Source: Asparagopsis taxiformis
Taxonomy: Eukaryota > Rhodophyta > Florideophyceae > Bonnemaisoniales > Bonnemaisoniaceae
Assembly (NCBI GenBank): GCA_030407315.1
Contig: JALQPE010000465.1
Location: forward strand, 62,001-126,000
DNA length: 64,000 bases
Reading direction: 5' to 3'
Position 1 is the stretch's first letter. Every line of letters begins with the position of its first letter. Position numbers and translations under genes: made by a program. Below the pieces are notes generated by a model. The model was not told where the DNA came from. It saw only the letters and a program-made list of their open reading frames with translations, and did not search any database. Of this stretch, positions 28,970 through 39,767 are shown in pieces.

Positions 28970-31900
28970 TTATTCCGCTCGTTCCGTTTCTCGAACCGTG
29001 TATGTGCGATCATCCGTAACGGGGAATCTGTCCAGCAGTGCCACTGCGCGCTTGGCATTCAACTTGAGCGCATCCGACACCAGAGGTAGGTGAGTGATTT
29101 GCCGTAATAGATCCAGTGCTCTTCGCAAGATACGACATACATCCCCTTCTTGCACTGAGGTATTACTCAGTAGTTCAACCCAAGTCACTCCCGAAGCCCA
29201 CATTTCGACAAGTCCAACCAGTTCCGCGTCCAAGTGGATCGGCACTTCAACACCGTTCTCGACTTGAACGCCAAATAATCGCACCCGTTGTGCAGCAACT
29301 TTTGCCACGCTTTCTAGAACCTCTGCTGATGTTTCAAAACCGACGTAAACATCCGGTCTCGAACTCTCCATCAGTGTAGCCCCAAGAATCGCTCCCAGGT
29401 GCATCGGTGACGTCTTCTCCAGTACCGGATCCAATAGTATCATGCTTGTCCATAGTTCATTCTCAGACTTCACCTTTGCGCCAAGACTCCCGAGACTAGT
29501 TACGTTATAACTTTCATCTACAAACCCATAATGCTGAAGTACGGAGACGAGTGACATGAAGTCGTCCCAACTCCCATCCTCAGCAGCAATATCTTCCTCA
29601 ACACCATTCCCAGTTCCCTTTCTTTCAGTAGAAGCCGACTTCTTCGACCGATTCCGCCTATTTCGCCGTCGTTTAGCACCGAACGGGTCAGATTTCCCCC
29701 CCAAAGTTGCTTCAATCTTCGGTATTGCGCGTCTAGCCGCAAGGATCATTGAAAGATCTTCGTTCTTATTAAGTGCATGTTCTCTGACCAGCCGTTTCGC
29801 ATGCTCAACTCGTTCCTTTTGAGCAACGACTTCAGGGTGCGCAGATTCCTCCTTTGATAAGCTTCCTCCGATAATACCCTCCTTATTTTCACCTTCCACT
29901 CGTTCCATTCGCCACGTCTGCACCGTTTCGACAAGAACTTTCAAATTCTCAGGCAGCGGAGCTGTATATTGCTCCCCACCAATGGATTTCCACTCCGAAC
30001 GACTCGCAAGTTCTGTTTCTTCCCAATTTGTTACGATCGATGCTACATCAACGGGTTCGCTGTCGTAGAAAATTTGAGCAACTGCATTGTGATTGAACAA
30101 TCGCATTTCACCGTATGCATCCACTGCCGCAAACGTGGGTAGAACACCTGCTGTTTCATTGTGCATATCCAGTAGAAGCGCTTCGGTAACGTTGCCAGAG
30201 ACATCATCATCGTCGTCGAGCTCTTCCAATCCAGTTTCAGCAGAGTAGAGGTAAAATGACTTCAATTCTGCGCCCAAATCCCCTTCGCCAGCTGCCGCTA
30301 GTGCAGCTGTGTATGTTCGTCGCTGACTTCGCCGTTCCGCTCCAGAAGATGTCTTTGACTTCTTTTCTTTCAAAAGGAGCCGAGTACCAGTCGGTGCAAA
30401 TGTTAATGTTTCACCAATTAGTTCCGTATCCATTTCCATACTTTGGCGAACCAGATATGAAAGAGCTCGTTTCTCTGCCTTCACTCTCTCTAAACCCTTG
30501 ATAAACGAACGAAGCGTTTTTTCATCCACCGATCGGATAATTTCTTGTGCTTCGCTCAACACACTCTTGAGAGCAGCTCGTTCTCGTTCTATCACATCGC
30601 CTTCAGGGCTTGCACGTTCAGATTCATCTGCAGTTTCGTTCTCTTCCCTATTGCGCTTTTGTCGAAGAAAGCTACCGAAAGACCTTTCCACCAACTTCTT
30701 AGAATCATCCAGCGAACGAGCAGACAATAGATTTAACACCATCCCATAATTTGGAGTGAATTTAGACGTCAGTGCATCAACCTTGGCTGTAATGACTTTG
30801 AAAGCTTCGAGCGCTCCTTCATTACGTGATTTCAGAACCATAGAATGTCCAACCACATCCTTTCCACGCCTTCCAGCTCTACCCGCCATCTGCAAAACTT
30901 CACTTGTACTCAGCTGTACAATCCCTTCCTCCCCTGCTCTTTTTGATAGCGACGATATCACAGTAGTTCTGGCTGGCATGTTGATTCCTGCTGCAAGGGT
31001 TTCCGTTGCAAAGACAACTTTGATTAATCCATCCTGAAACAATTCCTCGACACAAATCTTCCACAAGGGAAGAAGGCCGGCATGATGACTGGCAATTCCT
31101 TGCAAAGCTAGATCAATTCTGTCTGGCTGCACCATACCAGGATGTTCCGCAACAAATTGATCTAGCCTCTCTTGGATTTTCTTTCGTTCTGAGGGGGATA
31201 CGAGATCCTCCCGTTCTGCAGAAGCAGATACTGCAGCGCGATCACAGCCTGCTCTGCTGAAAATGAATACGATACAGGGAAGCATATCACGTCGGCGCAA
31301 AGTTCGAACAACGTACGGAAAAGAAGGTATCTCAGCGTACCGATCTCTACTTCTCCCTCTTGCTCGGGAAGAAATATCTCGATATTTCCCCTTCATCATG
31401 CTTCTTGCGTCATCTTCGTCAGCATATTTTGAGCGGCGTGACCGTCTTCTGTCCTCATCGCGTCTTTCTTGAGACTCCTTCAAACGGCGAAGAAGTTTGG
31501 GATGCATCTTTAGTTCAATTTCAGATTCTTTCTTGCGGTCTTTCCGACGACGACCGAATCCTCGTTTCTGACGGCGTTCTCGCCCCGCTCCATCTTCTTC
31601 ATTTGCGAAAAGCGGAGTCATACCTTCATGGTCGCAATAGGCAAATTTGAGAGGGACAGGTCTTATGTTGGATTCAATCAGAGCAGTTGGACCTTGTACA
31701 CTCTCAAACCAGTCCTTGACATCTGCAGTATTTGACATCGTTGCGCTCAGAGCCACAAGTAATACATGGTGAGGACTATTAATAACACTTTCCTCCCACA
31801 CAGTGCCTCTGTCACGGTCATTGAGGTAATGAAACTCATCAAATACGACGGCAAATAGGTTATCAGTAACTGGCATAGAATCTCTGCTTTCCGTGCTATC

Positions 31901-32611
31901 TGCATACAGAATGTTTCGATAAATCTCAGTAGTCATCACAATAATATCTGCATCTCTGTTGATAGTAATATCGCCTGTTAAGAGGCCAACACGTTGCTCC
32001 CCAAACTGACGCTGAAAGTCATAAAACTTTTGATTGGAGAGGGCTTTGAGAGGCGTGGTATAAAAGACTCGCAGGTTTCGACAGAGTGCCAAGTAAATCG
32101 CCATTTCACCGACAATAGTTTTTCCAGCACCAGTAGGAGCAGATAGTACAACGCTTTGTCCATAGACGAGAGCTCTTAGTGCTTTCATCTGAAATTCATC
32201 GAGACTGAATGGAAAGGCATCTCTCAGTAAATGCACGATCCAATCTGAGTTGTTTGAGTTCAAAGTACGGTTTTTTTCAAACGATTGCAGTAAGCTGGTG
32301 ACGTCTGGTGGTACATTCATTTTGCTGGACGGTGGAGTCGATACTCTGTTTTCAATCGGCGAAGTTCCGGGCGTTGGGGGATTGTTTGAGTTGATGACAT
32401 GGGCGGAGGAACACAATGTTCTGAAACTTCGAGATTGCAATGAATACGGTACATAGGAAACGTACAACAGAGGTCCTCGAGCGATGAAGGCTGAAGTTCG
32501 AATACAATTCGTTCGGAAGTTCACGGATGAAAAGCTATTTACAATACTGATCCTCGAAAATCGGCGTGCAGAAATAGACAAGGTTGATGAGCAAAAGGCG
32601 GGGTTGATCAT
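28970..32611 (-). CDS. ISE2: ISE2-like DSHCT-domain RNA helicase, probable plastid
   Basis: 1213 residues. Ski2-like DExH helicase core: Walker A SAPTGAGKT (GKT at 163-165), motif Ia TTPLKALSNQK, motif II DEFH (258-261), motif III ALSATM, motif VI QMAGRAGRRG. A charged insert between the two RecA domains (from about residue 345, RRQKRGFGRRRKDRKK) and the long C-terminal DSHCT-type region match the plant ISE2/cyanobacterial helicase branch rather than Mtr4/Ski2. The first ~95 residues are Ser/Arg-rich, a likely transit peptide. In plants ISE2 acts in chloroplast RNA processing and group II intron splicing. Single exon. Confidence 0.88.
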   Translation of the reverse strand: MINPAFCSSTLSISARRFSRISIVNSFSSVNFRTNCIRTSAFIARGPLLYVSYVPYSLQSRSFRTLCSSAHVINSNNPPTPGTSPIENRVSTPPSSKMNVPPDVTSLLQSFEKNRTLNSNNSDWIVHLLRDAFPFSLDEFQMKALRALVYGQSVVLSAPTGAGKTIVGEMAIYLALCRNLRVFYTTPLKALSNQKFYDFQRQFGEQRVGLLTGDITINRDADIIVMTTEIYRNILYADSTESRDSMPVTDNLFAVVFDEFHYLNDRDRGTVWEESVINSPHHVLLVALSATMSNTADVKDWFESVQGPTALIESNIRPVPLKFAYCDHEGMTPLFANEEDGAGRERRQKRGFGRRRKDRKKESEIELKMHPKLLRRLKESQERRDEDRRRSRRSKYADEDDARSMMKGKYRDISSRARGRSRDRYAEIPSFPYVVRTLRRRDMLPCIVFIFSRAGCDRAAVSASAEREDLVSPSERKKIQERLDQFVAEHPGMVQPDRIDLALQGIASHHAGLLPLWKICVEELFQDGLIKVVFATETLAAGINMPARTTVISSLSKRAGEEGIVQLSTSEVLQMAGRAGRRGKDVVGHSMVLKSRNEGALEAFKVITAKVDALTSKFTPNYGMVLNLLSARSLDDSKKLVERSFGSFLRQKRNREENETADESERASPEGDVIERERAALKSVLSEAQEIIRSVDEKTLRSFIKGLERVKAEKRALSYLVRQSMEMDTELIGETLTFAPTGTRLLLKEKKSKTSSGAERRSQRRTYTAALAAAGEGDLGAELKSFYLYSAETGLEELDDDDDVSGNVTEALLLDMHNETAGVLPTFAAVDAYGEMRLFNHNAVAQIFYDSEPVDVASIVTNWEETELASRSEWKSIGGEQYTAPLPENLKVLVETVQTWRMERVEGENKEGIIGGSLSKEESAHPEVVAQKERVEHAKRLVREHALNKNEDLSMILAARRAIPKIEATLGGKSDPFGAKRRRNRRNRSKKSASTERKGTGNGVEEDIAAEDGSWDDFMSLVSVLQHYGFVDESYNVTSLGSLGAKVKSENELWTSMILLDPVLEKTSPMHLGAILGATLMESSRPDVYVGFETSAEVLESVAKVAAQRVRLFGVQVENGVEVPIHLDAELVGLVEMWASGVTWVELLSNTSVQEGDVCRILRRALDLLRQITHLPLVSDALKLNAKRAVALLDRFPVTDDRTYTVRETERAE

Positions 32612-32804
32612 GTTTCCCTTGTTGCAGTAAACGGGTTCAATTGTTCATGTGGCAGCTATTGTACCGACCAACAAGATTATTCGGCTGTGTTCTGCAAAAA
32701 TTCGTTTCCGCTTCATCACGATGATGATAAGCTTGGCGACCACACAGGAGATCAACAAAATTTCATCTTTAAATTGCGATGTGCGGAACGTGGTCAAAAG
32801 ATTA

Positions 32805-32877
32805 CTTCCCATGCGGGGATTGAACCCGCGATCTTCCCGGTGAAAGCGGGACATCCTAACCACTAGACCAATGGGAA
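32805..32877 (-). tRNA. trnE-UUC: tRNA-Glu (anticodon UUC)
   Basis: 73 bases folding as a cloverleaf: 7 bp acceptor stem (TTCCCAT with ATGGGAA); D arm GTCTAGTGGTTAGGAT; anticodon stem CCCG/CGGG with loop CTTTCAC giving anticodon TTC; T arm GCGGG-TTCAATC-CCCGC. The A and B boxes match the nuclear eukaryotic tRNA-Glu consensus, no intron, and CCA is not encoded, as expected for a nuclear gene. Located between the helicase gene and the small spliced gene. Confidence 0.93.
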
Positions 32878-33115
32878 GCTTCCAATTGCTTGCACATAGC
32901 TGCGGTTCTTTGTTATTTATATAAAAGTATTTGAAACTTATTACATTTTGTCAAAATATTTTTGGGAAGACATTTTCAAACTCCCTAGTCTCGATACACT
33001 CCCGAACCATATGTTGCACCTGCTCCCTTTCTCTCAGACATACAGGTTTCTTCTGTGCCAATTTGTTTGGTGGAAAAGATCCGGTATCAGGTACACTGAC
33101 GACGTTGATTTAGAA

Positions 33116-33545
33116 ATGCGTGACGTTTTGCTGTCCGCTACAGCAGGATTCCTCGCTTCATGTGCAGGAGGCTTTGCTGTCCATCGAGCATTATGGAAAT
33201 CAGCAGATGAGCAATGCAAGGAGCTTGAAAAGCTATTGGGAGTATACGAAGAAAGTCCTCCCAAGTCTTCAACGCGCAAATTGGTTAGTAATCGCACGCA
33301 CTCAATCCAGCATTCATACCCACACTCCATTGTCTGTGCTGACGTGATTTCGCATCTGTTGTCAATGAATCTCGCTCGTCCAGGCTGATTCTTTCGAAGG
33401 GTTCATTGCAAAGCGAATTGGTCAATACTGGAATTCCAGAGTTGACAACGTGCATCGACGTCTCGTTGATTTACCGACCACTATGAATCGCATTGCGGAG
33501 GATGTAAAGCCCACGAAGAATGATGGTTCGACTAACACGGAATAG
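33116..33545 (+). CDS. Small spliced membrane protein, possible MICOS Mic12/Mic13-type
   Basis: Two exons: 33116-33283 and 33384-33545, joined in phase 0, giving 109 residues. The single-exon reading would run into 35 unrelated residues; the intron is 100 bases, begins GTTAGT, ends CAG and contains a CTGAC branch-like site. Residues 4-25 form one hydrophobic helix (LLSATAGFLASCAGGFAVHR). The second exon contains IGQYWNSRVDNVHRRLVDL. That WN-x(2)-V-x(5)-L pattern after a single N-terminal membrane segment recalls the short MICOS subunits Mic12/QIL1 of the mitochondrial inner membrane. The family call is tentative; the gene structure is better supported. Confidence 0.55.
33284..33383 (+). other. 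Spliceosomal GT-AG intron
   Basis: Donor GTTAGT, acceptor CGTCCAG, candidate branch CTGAC at about 33338-33342. Removing it keeps phase 0 and yields a continuous frame to TAG at 33545. It is the only intron I can place confidently. Confidence 0.6.
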
Positions 33546-34007
33546 GGGCAAATTGTCTTACCCAAATATGTGTCCTTCGACTATGTATAGTATTGCTCGA
33601 GAAGAATGATTTCCATCAGTCCTATTGTGCTTCAGCAACGTATTGGTGGGAGATCTAGTAAATCTGAGTATGCCATTGAAAGTTTGATTGCGGCTCCGCT
33701 TGGAATATAACCACCGCAGTGTAGTTTCATAGAGTACGGTCTAACTACACTAGATACAAGGATCCCATATAGTTTTTACTAATCTCCATCGATCCAAAAT
33801 ATCGAAGCAGTGCTGCCGATCTACAGAAGTTTGAGGGGTAGGCATTTTGGGGTTTAGTAGGATTTAGCTTGTTTGCAACTCTGACGAAAATAGCTGCCAC
33901 GAATCGTTCTGGATCGATTTTTTAGTGACCTCCGGAGGACAAAAGGAATGTCTGAAAATCACCCCCACTACAACTTAGATTAAGTCTCGTCAAGTCTGTC
34001 CGCCAGT
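33546..34007. other. Intergenic region
   Basis: About 460 AT-richer bases between the small spliced gene and allantoinase. No gene recognised. Confidence 0.35.
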
Positions 34008-35708
34008 ATGGCAGATGAAAGCCAAAGACAGCGAAGTGACGAAGCATCTACAGCTTTACCGATTGATGCACCTCGCTCGCCAATCAGGGGTCTTCTTCTA
34101 CCGCTACTACCCATTTTGTGTGCTATCCTGATCACATTCGCCCCCTATTTCAAAGATGTCAATTCATTCATGCACAAGTTCTTGAATGATTCAGGGTTGG
34201 CTAATGTGCATGTCCACCCGATGATATTTCCCAAACCACCATACGTTTTGTTCTCAACAAAAGTCTTACTTCCCTCGGGGGTAATTTCTCCAGCCTATAT
34301 CTCTGTTTCAATTCACGGTAAAATTGCAGCAATACAACCATCTCTCATCGGATCCGCGTTTGCTGGAGATATTGTTGATGTTTCCCCGCTTTTGATTATG
34401 CCAGGATTGATTGACCCGCACGTACATATCAATTCACCGGGTAGAGATGCATGGGAAGGTTTTGATACAGCCTCTCGTGCAGCTGCAGCTGGTGGCACGA
34501 CAACCGTTCTTGATATGCCATTGAATAATATTCCTTCCACGGTCAATAAGGGTGCACTATCACAAAAGATCAAAGCACTAGCGGCGTCTCGTGCTGTGGT
34601 TGATGTAGGCATCATTGGCGGTATTATTCCTGACAATATCGACTATTTCGAAGAATTGGTGGAGGAAGGCGTAATCGCTTTGAAGTCATTCATGGTCTCG
34701 TCACAGTCTCCTGATTTTCCTCACGTGACTCCTCCCAACTTGGAAAAGGCTGTAAAGAGGCTCGACACCGTGCATACCGCAAATCCCGACGCACCTCCGA
34801 TACCATACATTCTTCATGCCGAACTGGAGGATGAATCCAATTCTGCCGACACTGATTGGTCTACTTACGATCATTTCAGCTACGCCGACTACGAAAAATC
34901 AAGACCACCATCGTGGGAGACACAGGCCGTGAAGACTGCAATAAAAGCAGCCAATAATTCTTTCGTACACATTCATGTCGCACACGTATCATCTCATGAA
35001 GTTGTCCAGATTATTGAAGCGACTCGTTTTGGCAACCTAAACAAAGCGATTCTGACTGCTGAAACATGTCCACACTACCTGGTATGGGAAGTAGAACAGA
35101 TACCATCGCATTCTACTTTGTTCAAGTGTTCTCCCCCAATAAGATCAGCTGCGAATAGAAAGGAAATGCTGAAATCTGTCTTTAGCGATTTTACGCAAGC
35201 GCCGGCTGTTTCGATGATTGTCTCCGACCATTCCCCCTGCCCTGGGGAGCTAAAGGGTCTCACTGGGAATTTAAGTGAAGCTTGGGGTGGAATAGCGGGA
35301 TTGCAATACAGACTACAAGGAAGCTGGTCAGTGGCGAAAGAGCTCGGTGTCAGCATCGCCAAATTTTCCGACTTGTTGTCAACAACGGCGGCTCGCGTTT
35401 TTGGACTGGACAAGGTCAAGGGATCAATCAAACCTGGCCTTGATGCAGATTTTGTAATTTGGAACCCCGAAGCAGAGCAGGAAGTGTCTGGTAATGAATG
35501 TTTCCATCGTCACAAAGAATCTGCGTTTCATGGAATGAAACTGCAGGGCGTAGTTCATTATACAATGCTGCGAGGGGATCTGATATTTTCGAGGAAGACC
35601 AGTAGTGATGGTGCGTCAGCTTCGCAGTTTGGTAATACCAAAGGGAAGCTCTTAAAACGATCCCATAAGACTGGCTTAGTTTCAGTGGTTGACCCTGTCG
35701 TAGCGTAA
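34008..35708 (+). CDS. Allantoinase, membrane-anchored amidohydrolase
   Basis: 566 residues. Converts allantoin to allantoate in purine breakdown. Cyclic-amidohydrolase features: DPHVHIN (His138, His140), DMPLNNIPS, carbamylatable Lys226 in ALKSFM, His270 in YILHAELE, His326 in HIHVAHVSS, ETCPHYL, and Asp407 in VSDHSPC. The ALKSFM, ETCPHYL and SDHSPC context points to allantoinase rather than dihydropyrimidinase or dihydroorotase. A hydrophobic segment at about residues 28-47 resembles the signal anchor that puts plant allantoinase in the ER. No other ureide-pathway gene lies nearby. Confidence 0.9.
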   Translation: MADESQRQRSDEASTALPIDAPRSPIRGLLLPLLPILCAILITFAPYFKDVNSFMHKFLNDSGLANVHVHPMIFPKPPYVLFSTKVLLPSGVISPAYISVSIHGKIAAIQPSLIGSAFAGDIVDVSPLLIMPGLIDPHVHINSPGRDAWEGFDTASRAAAAGGTTTVLDMPLNNIPSTVNKGALSQKIKALAASRAVVDVGIIGGIIPDNIDYFEELVEEGVIALKSFMVSSQSPDFPHVTPPNLEKAVKRLDTVHTANPDAPPIPYILHAELEDESNSADTDWSTYDHFSYADYEKSRPPSWETQAVKTAIKAANNSFVHIHVAHVSSHEVVQIIEATRFGNLNKAILTAETCPHYLVWEVEQIPSHSTLFKCSPPIRSAANRKEMLKSVFSDFTQAPAVSMIVSDHSPCPGELKGLTGNLSEAWGGIAGLQYRLQGSWSVAKELGVSIAKFSDLLSTTAARVFGLDKVKGSIKPGLDADFVIWNPEAEQEVSGNECFHRHKESAFHGMKLQGVVHYTMLRGDLIFSRKTSSDGASASQFGNTKGKLLKRSHKTGLVSVVDPVVA

Positions 35709-35818
35709 GAGTAGTGATATTCGTGACCTAGATACTGGGCTATAAAGTTCGATGCCCGTAGGCCAAAACTGTAGCAATTTACTGACTGTGTATGTGTGCT
35801 GTGGGGGGAGGGGCGAGG

Positions 35819-36469
35819 CTATGTTTGCTTTGGAGCGGCTTCTGATTCAGATGTGGATGAAATCGTTTCGACAACGAAACCGTGATTTGTGTAAATGTCG
35901 AGATCAGCGGCAATCGAGAGAGCTCTCTCTGCAATCTCCTTTGCTGAAATGTTTTCAATAGGAAGCAAAGCTCGCGCAGCTGCAATAGCATATGATGATC
36001 CGGACCCAATACCGATTATTCCATCGGGGCTTTCCAGGACGTCACCGTTGCCTGTCACGTACAGCGAGCGCGACTCATCGCATACAAGAAGCGTTGCGTC
36101 TAAACGTCGTAGATACTTGTCCATGCGCCAGTCCTTTGCAAGATTGACGCAAGCACGCAACAATTGATCTGGATGTTCATCAATTTTTGATTCGAGACGA
36201 TCGATTAATGTCAATGCGTCTGCGGTTGCTCCAGCGAAGCCAGCAACCACTTTCTTGTTAGACCCTAATCGACGAACTTTGCGCGCATTTGGTTTAACTA
36301 CTGTGGATCCGAGCGTTACTTGCCCGTCTCCTATGACGGTGACGGAATCGTTCTTTCGCACTGCGAGAACTGTTGTCGTTCGATGAAGAGGGTGGAATGA
36401 TGACTGCGGTGAGTGAGCTAGCTTCTGCAGTGGCAAAATTTTGGTAGCCTTGGAGCGGAAGGCGTTCAT
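35819..36469 (-). CDS. HslV: HslV (ClpQ) proteasome-like peptidase, mitochondrial type
   Basis: 216 residues: a ~31-residue basic leader, then the HslV core. By alignment with bacterial HslV the N-terminal nucleophile is Thr32 in TTVLAVR, exposed after leader removal. [41 protein letters not shown] and IYTNHG are all family landmarks. It forms the two-ring protease driven by the HslU ATPase; HslU is not in this window. The family is bacterial in origin and survives in the mitochondria of some protists and algae. Convergent with allantoinase. Confidence 0.95.
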   Translation of the reverse strand: MNAFRSKATKILPLQKLAHSPQSSFHPLHRTTTVLAVRKNDSVTVIGDGQVTLGSTVVKPNARKVRRLGSNKKVVAGFAGATADALTLIDRLESKIDEHPDQLLRACVNLAKDWRMDKYLRRLDATLLVCDESRSLYVTGNGDVLESPDGIIGIGSGSSYAIAAARALLPIENISAKEIAERALSIAADLDIYTNHGFVVETISSTSESEAAPKQT

Positions 36470-36896
36470 GATTGAAGTGGTCGGTAAGTTGTGATGCGCT
36501 TGAAGAATGTCAGTAAAGATTGTGCATTAGCAAAATCGTGTAAATCGGTTGATAGTAGATCGCTCAATTGAGATCATTCCATAGTCTTTTGGCGTAGACC
36601 AATGGCGCGAGGAACAAAATGACAGGAATGGCTGGAGTCGGGCACGAATTGCTTCAATGCAAAGTTGGTCGACAGCGAGCTGAGCTGTCAGAAGTGAAAA
36701 TTGGACGGTATAAAAGTTTTATGATGGATGAGTACGAAATCGATCTGTTCCATTTAAATTGCGAAGGAAATAAAAATTGATCGTACACCTATCAATCGCA
36801 GACGGCGCCTTATTTTAGAGCGGCTTGCGACGCGCAACCCACTCACTGGAGCTTCTTTGCCAAGATCCATCAACATTGTGAACTTGCGAATTTCTC
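36470..36896. promoter_or_regulatory. Divergent promoter region, HslV / Ndc1-like
   Basis: About 430 bases between divergent starts. A plus-strand TATAAAAG lies at 36709-36716, 180 bases before the Ndc1-like ATG; not tested. No gene seen. Confidence 0.35.
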
Positions 36897-38861
36897 ATGG
36901 CAACACCTGCTGCGAGTGCATGGCATCGACGTAGACATGTGCTTGTCACCCCAAAAGAACGCGTATCCCCCGTGAACGCTGAAACACCAGCAGCGAATAT
37001 CAATCATGCGCAGGATACCTTTGTGCCCAATTCCATTCTTCGCGATGCACAGAGTGTGAACAAACAATCTGGCACTTGGTATCAGCCTGAAATGGCAGAG
37101 GCCGTTTCCATTCTCAAGAAAACCGAGGTGCAAGACATCAAGCATCGTCCAATACCGTTTTACAAATGGCATGCTAATGCGAACCGATCAGTTCTCAAGG
37201 TAGCTTTCATCACATTTGCCTGCCTCATTCTCGGTCGTTTCTGTCAGATGTTCGCAAATATTTTGGGCGCGATTGTGCTCACGCGACGAAATTCCGATAT
37301 GGCATATTACAACCCCCCTTCCATTTTGCTTTTCCTGTTGAAATCCATAGCGACACTATTGTTTGCTGTGACGCTTATCACCATCCACTTTCTGTTTACG
37401 CGATCCAATGCTAGTGCTCCGTCATCTATGAGGCTGGGTACCTCCAGACTATTGAACATGATCCTGGCTAATTTGTTAACTAGGGCTCGTTTATTGCATA
37501 TTGTCGCGTGCGTATCGGCATGTGTGCTTCAATCCTGTCTGCTAGCATATATCATCTACGGGCCCATAGCTGTACCCGATGGTCTGTGTGGCAAACGATG
37601 TGTGTTGTCAACGGCGGGAGCTGAGGCGTGGAGAGCACTCCCTTCATGGATTGATCTCACGCCTCACACCAACACTGCAGTGCTAGCAGGACTGGTCTTT
37701 TCACTGTTCTGGCATGCGTCTGGGGCGGACACTGGTGCGTTGATCCCTTTTCACGTTTCAAACTTGAAACGAATGCGGTTGCAGATAGCACGAATGGTGC
37801 TACTGGCTGCGATACCTATGGTGTTGATATCAATGCCAGTTGTATTGATACAAATTGCGTTTGTTGACAGCCAGGGTGCTCAGACGGGGGGTATGAGTTT
37901 GTACTGGTTGGCAATTGAAGCGCTGGCAAACATCTTTGCGTCTCTTTCCACATCAGGTTTGACCTTGTTGTCATGGAGTGCATTTTCAATTGGGGCCGGA
38001 CAGGGCCGGATTTTAATGTCGGAGTGTGAGTCGAATATTGAAATGGACACTCTTTCACAAGAGGCAGAACCTACAATGATCCATGCGAAGCGGAACAAAT
38101 ATATCGAACTAATCAATATTGCGAGTGAAGTGCGAAGAGGCGGCGGGAGAGACTTACAAGTCGATATGGATATTGTCGAGGAATTGGGAGGATTCCTACG
38201 CGTTGACAAGGACGTGAAGGGATTTCCTGGGTTTGATGATGCGAGCGGACAGGTTTGGCGTGAGACGTTGGCAACATTTCTTGGACCACTGGACGACTTG
38301 TCTAGCTCGCTGAGGGAGTACAACATGCAGCAATCGCAAATGACGGATGGCGGGATCACGAAGAGTGGATCTTTGTTCATTCGACCAACTACAGCTCGTT
38401 CAACGATTCGATGCGGGCCGCATGGAGACTTGTATCATACATTGAGCGTCACACAGGAAAGGATGGTTGTGTGTTGTGCGCGAGTAATGGCGGAGTTGTT
38501 CGTTGCAAGTTACGACCAAGATCGGTATGGATTTGTGCAACGAACGTTGCCGCGCGCAACGAGAAGTTTGTTGGAATGTAAGGAACAGACGAGCATGTTT
38601 CTGCGCTGTCGTGAGATGACGGAGAGTCAGAATATGCTGTATCGGGATGTTGGGCTGCTGCCCAAGTTGAAAGGGACCATGCTGTTGAGGAGTGATTATG
38701 ACTCGATTGTGGCTATTGATGATGCAATTACACAATCGATGTACCACATCGTTGGACGATTCCGAAGCCATTTATTCGGATACATGGATGGCATGGAGGT
38801 TGATTGGGATCATCGGTTGAACAAGTGTCTGGACGCATTTCTTGACTATCAGCTTCCGTGA
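36897..38861 (+). CDS. Polytopic membrane protein, possible nucleoporin Ndc1
   Basis: 654 residues. A hydrophilic head of ~95 residues is followed by six hydrophobic segments, approximately at residues 98-120, 140-165, 197-220, 259-276, 299-325 and 335-360. A long soluble C-terminal domain follows. Six membrane helices plus a large cytosolic C-terminus and total length near 650 are the Ndc1 pattern. The soluble part includes FPGFDDASGQVWRETLATFL, resembling the F-x-D-x(2)-G-x(2)-W segment of Ndc1. If correct, it anchors the nuclear pore complex. The call is by topology and one motif; a generic membrane protein remains possible. Confidence 0.5.
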   Translation: MATPAASAWHRRRHVLVTPKERVSPVNAETPAANINHAQDTFVPNSILRDAQSVNKQSGTWYQPEMAEAVSILKKTEVQDIKHRPIPFYKWHANANRSVLKVAFITFACLILGRFCQMFANILGAIVLTRRNSDMAYYNPPSILLFLLKSIATLLFAVTLITIHFLFTRSNASAPSSMRLGTSRLLNMILANLLTRARLLHIVACVSACVLQSCLLAYIIYGPIAVPDGLCGKRCVLSTAGAEAWRALPSWIDLTPHTNTAVLAGLVFSLFWHASGADTGALIPFHVSNLKRMRLQIARMVLLAAIPMVLISMPVVLIQIAFVDSQGAQTGGMSLYWLAIEALANIFASLSTSGLTLLSWSAFSIGAGQGRILMSECESNIEMDTLSQEAEPTMIHAKRNKYIELINIASEVRRGGGRDLQVDMDIVEELGGFLRVDKDVKGFPGFDDASGQVWRETLATFLGPLDDLSSSLREYNMQQSQMTDGGITKSGSLFIRPTTARSTIRCGPHGDLYHTLSVTQERMVVCCARVMAELFVASYDQDRYGFVQRTLPRATRSLLECKEQTSMFLRCREMTESQNMLYRDVGLLPKLKGTMLLRSDYDSIVAIDDAITQSMYHIVGRFRSHLFGYMDGMEVDWDHRLNKCLDAFLDYQLP

Positions 38862-39767
38862 GCGCTTGTATAATATCGTTTCATGTCGGTCGGTCGGCTG
38901 GCTGGCTAGTTGATTGGAGTGGGCGTAGGGTAGATGTGAAATGATGGGAGCATCTAAATATTTGGAGTTTTGTAGATTTGGAATGCAGCGCTGCTGAGTG
39001 AGTGGTTTTGTTACGTCATCGAACTGCGAACTGTGTGGCGAGGGTTGTAATTGTGGAAAAGCTGGTGAGTGGAACTTGTGTACCGTGTGTCACCGTTCAG
39101 TTGCGTAGACACACGAGTTTGTAGTCAAAAGATGTAAAGCGAGATGATTTACTGTCATGCAAGTATCAAGGCAGAGATGAACATATGTCGACAAGAATTA
39201 ACACACAACGGCCCAACCAAGTATTTATTCGCACAGCAAGAGTTCATAAACGTAAAGAAGCTTCGCAAACGTTGCAAGGTCAGCCTCGGCCGGATTACCA
39301 GCGCAAATGCGACGTGCCAATAGTAAACTAACATGCCAACATACACATTCACATACCCCTCATACACTAGTGTATGTGCTACTTGCGGGACCAGGTCCTC
39401 GTACCATTTTTCACTGACAGCAAAATTGGCATGTCTCGATTGGACAATATCAGTGGCGTGTTATCCACGTCACTTCACGATACTATATCAACGCCTGTCT
39501 CGACACTCGCCGTTTCTCGACATCCCCCGGCAGGCAATGCAACAAAGCACGTGTTATATGTTCCCCAACTAACTCAATCCTTGATGTATTCAGTATTCGC
39601 CCTGCATTCAATGGTGTGCTGGAATGAAAGTTGCTTTTTTGCACTGCGAATTAGTTACTTATGGCCCAACTTTCTCGTCGCTCTACATAAAACCCCGCAT
39701 CTCCTCTCCCTAGTCATGTGTCTCCATCTTATCTTCATTTCGCCAGCAGTATCCCTCTATTACCACG
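38862..39767. other. Intergenic region before propeller gene A
   Basis: About 900 bases with no recognised gene. A CATAAAAC element lies roughly 80 bases upstream of the gene A ATG and may be its TATA equivalent. Short tandem GGTCGGTCGGCTGGCTGGCT-like sequence near 38888-38910. Confidence 0.35.
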
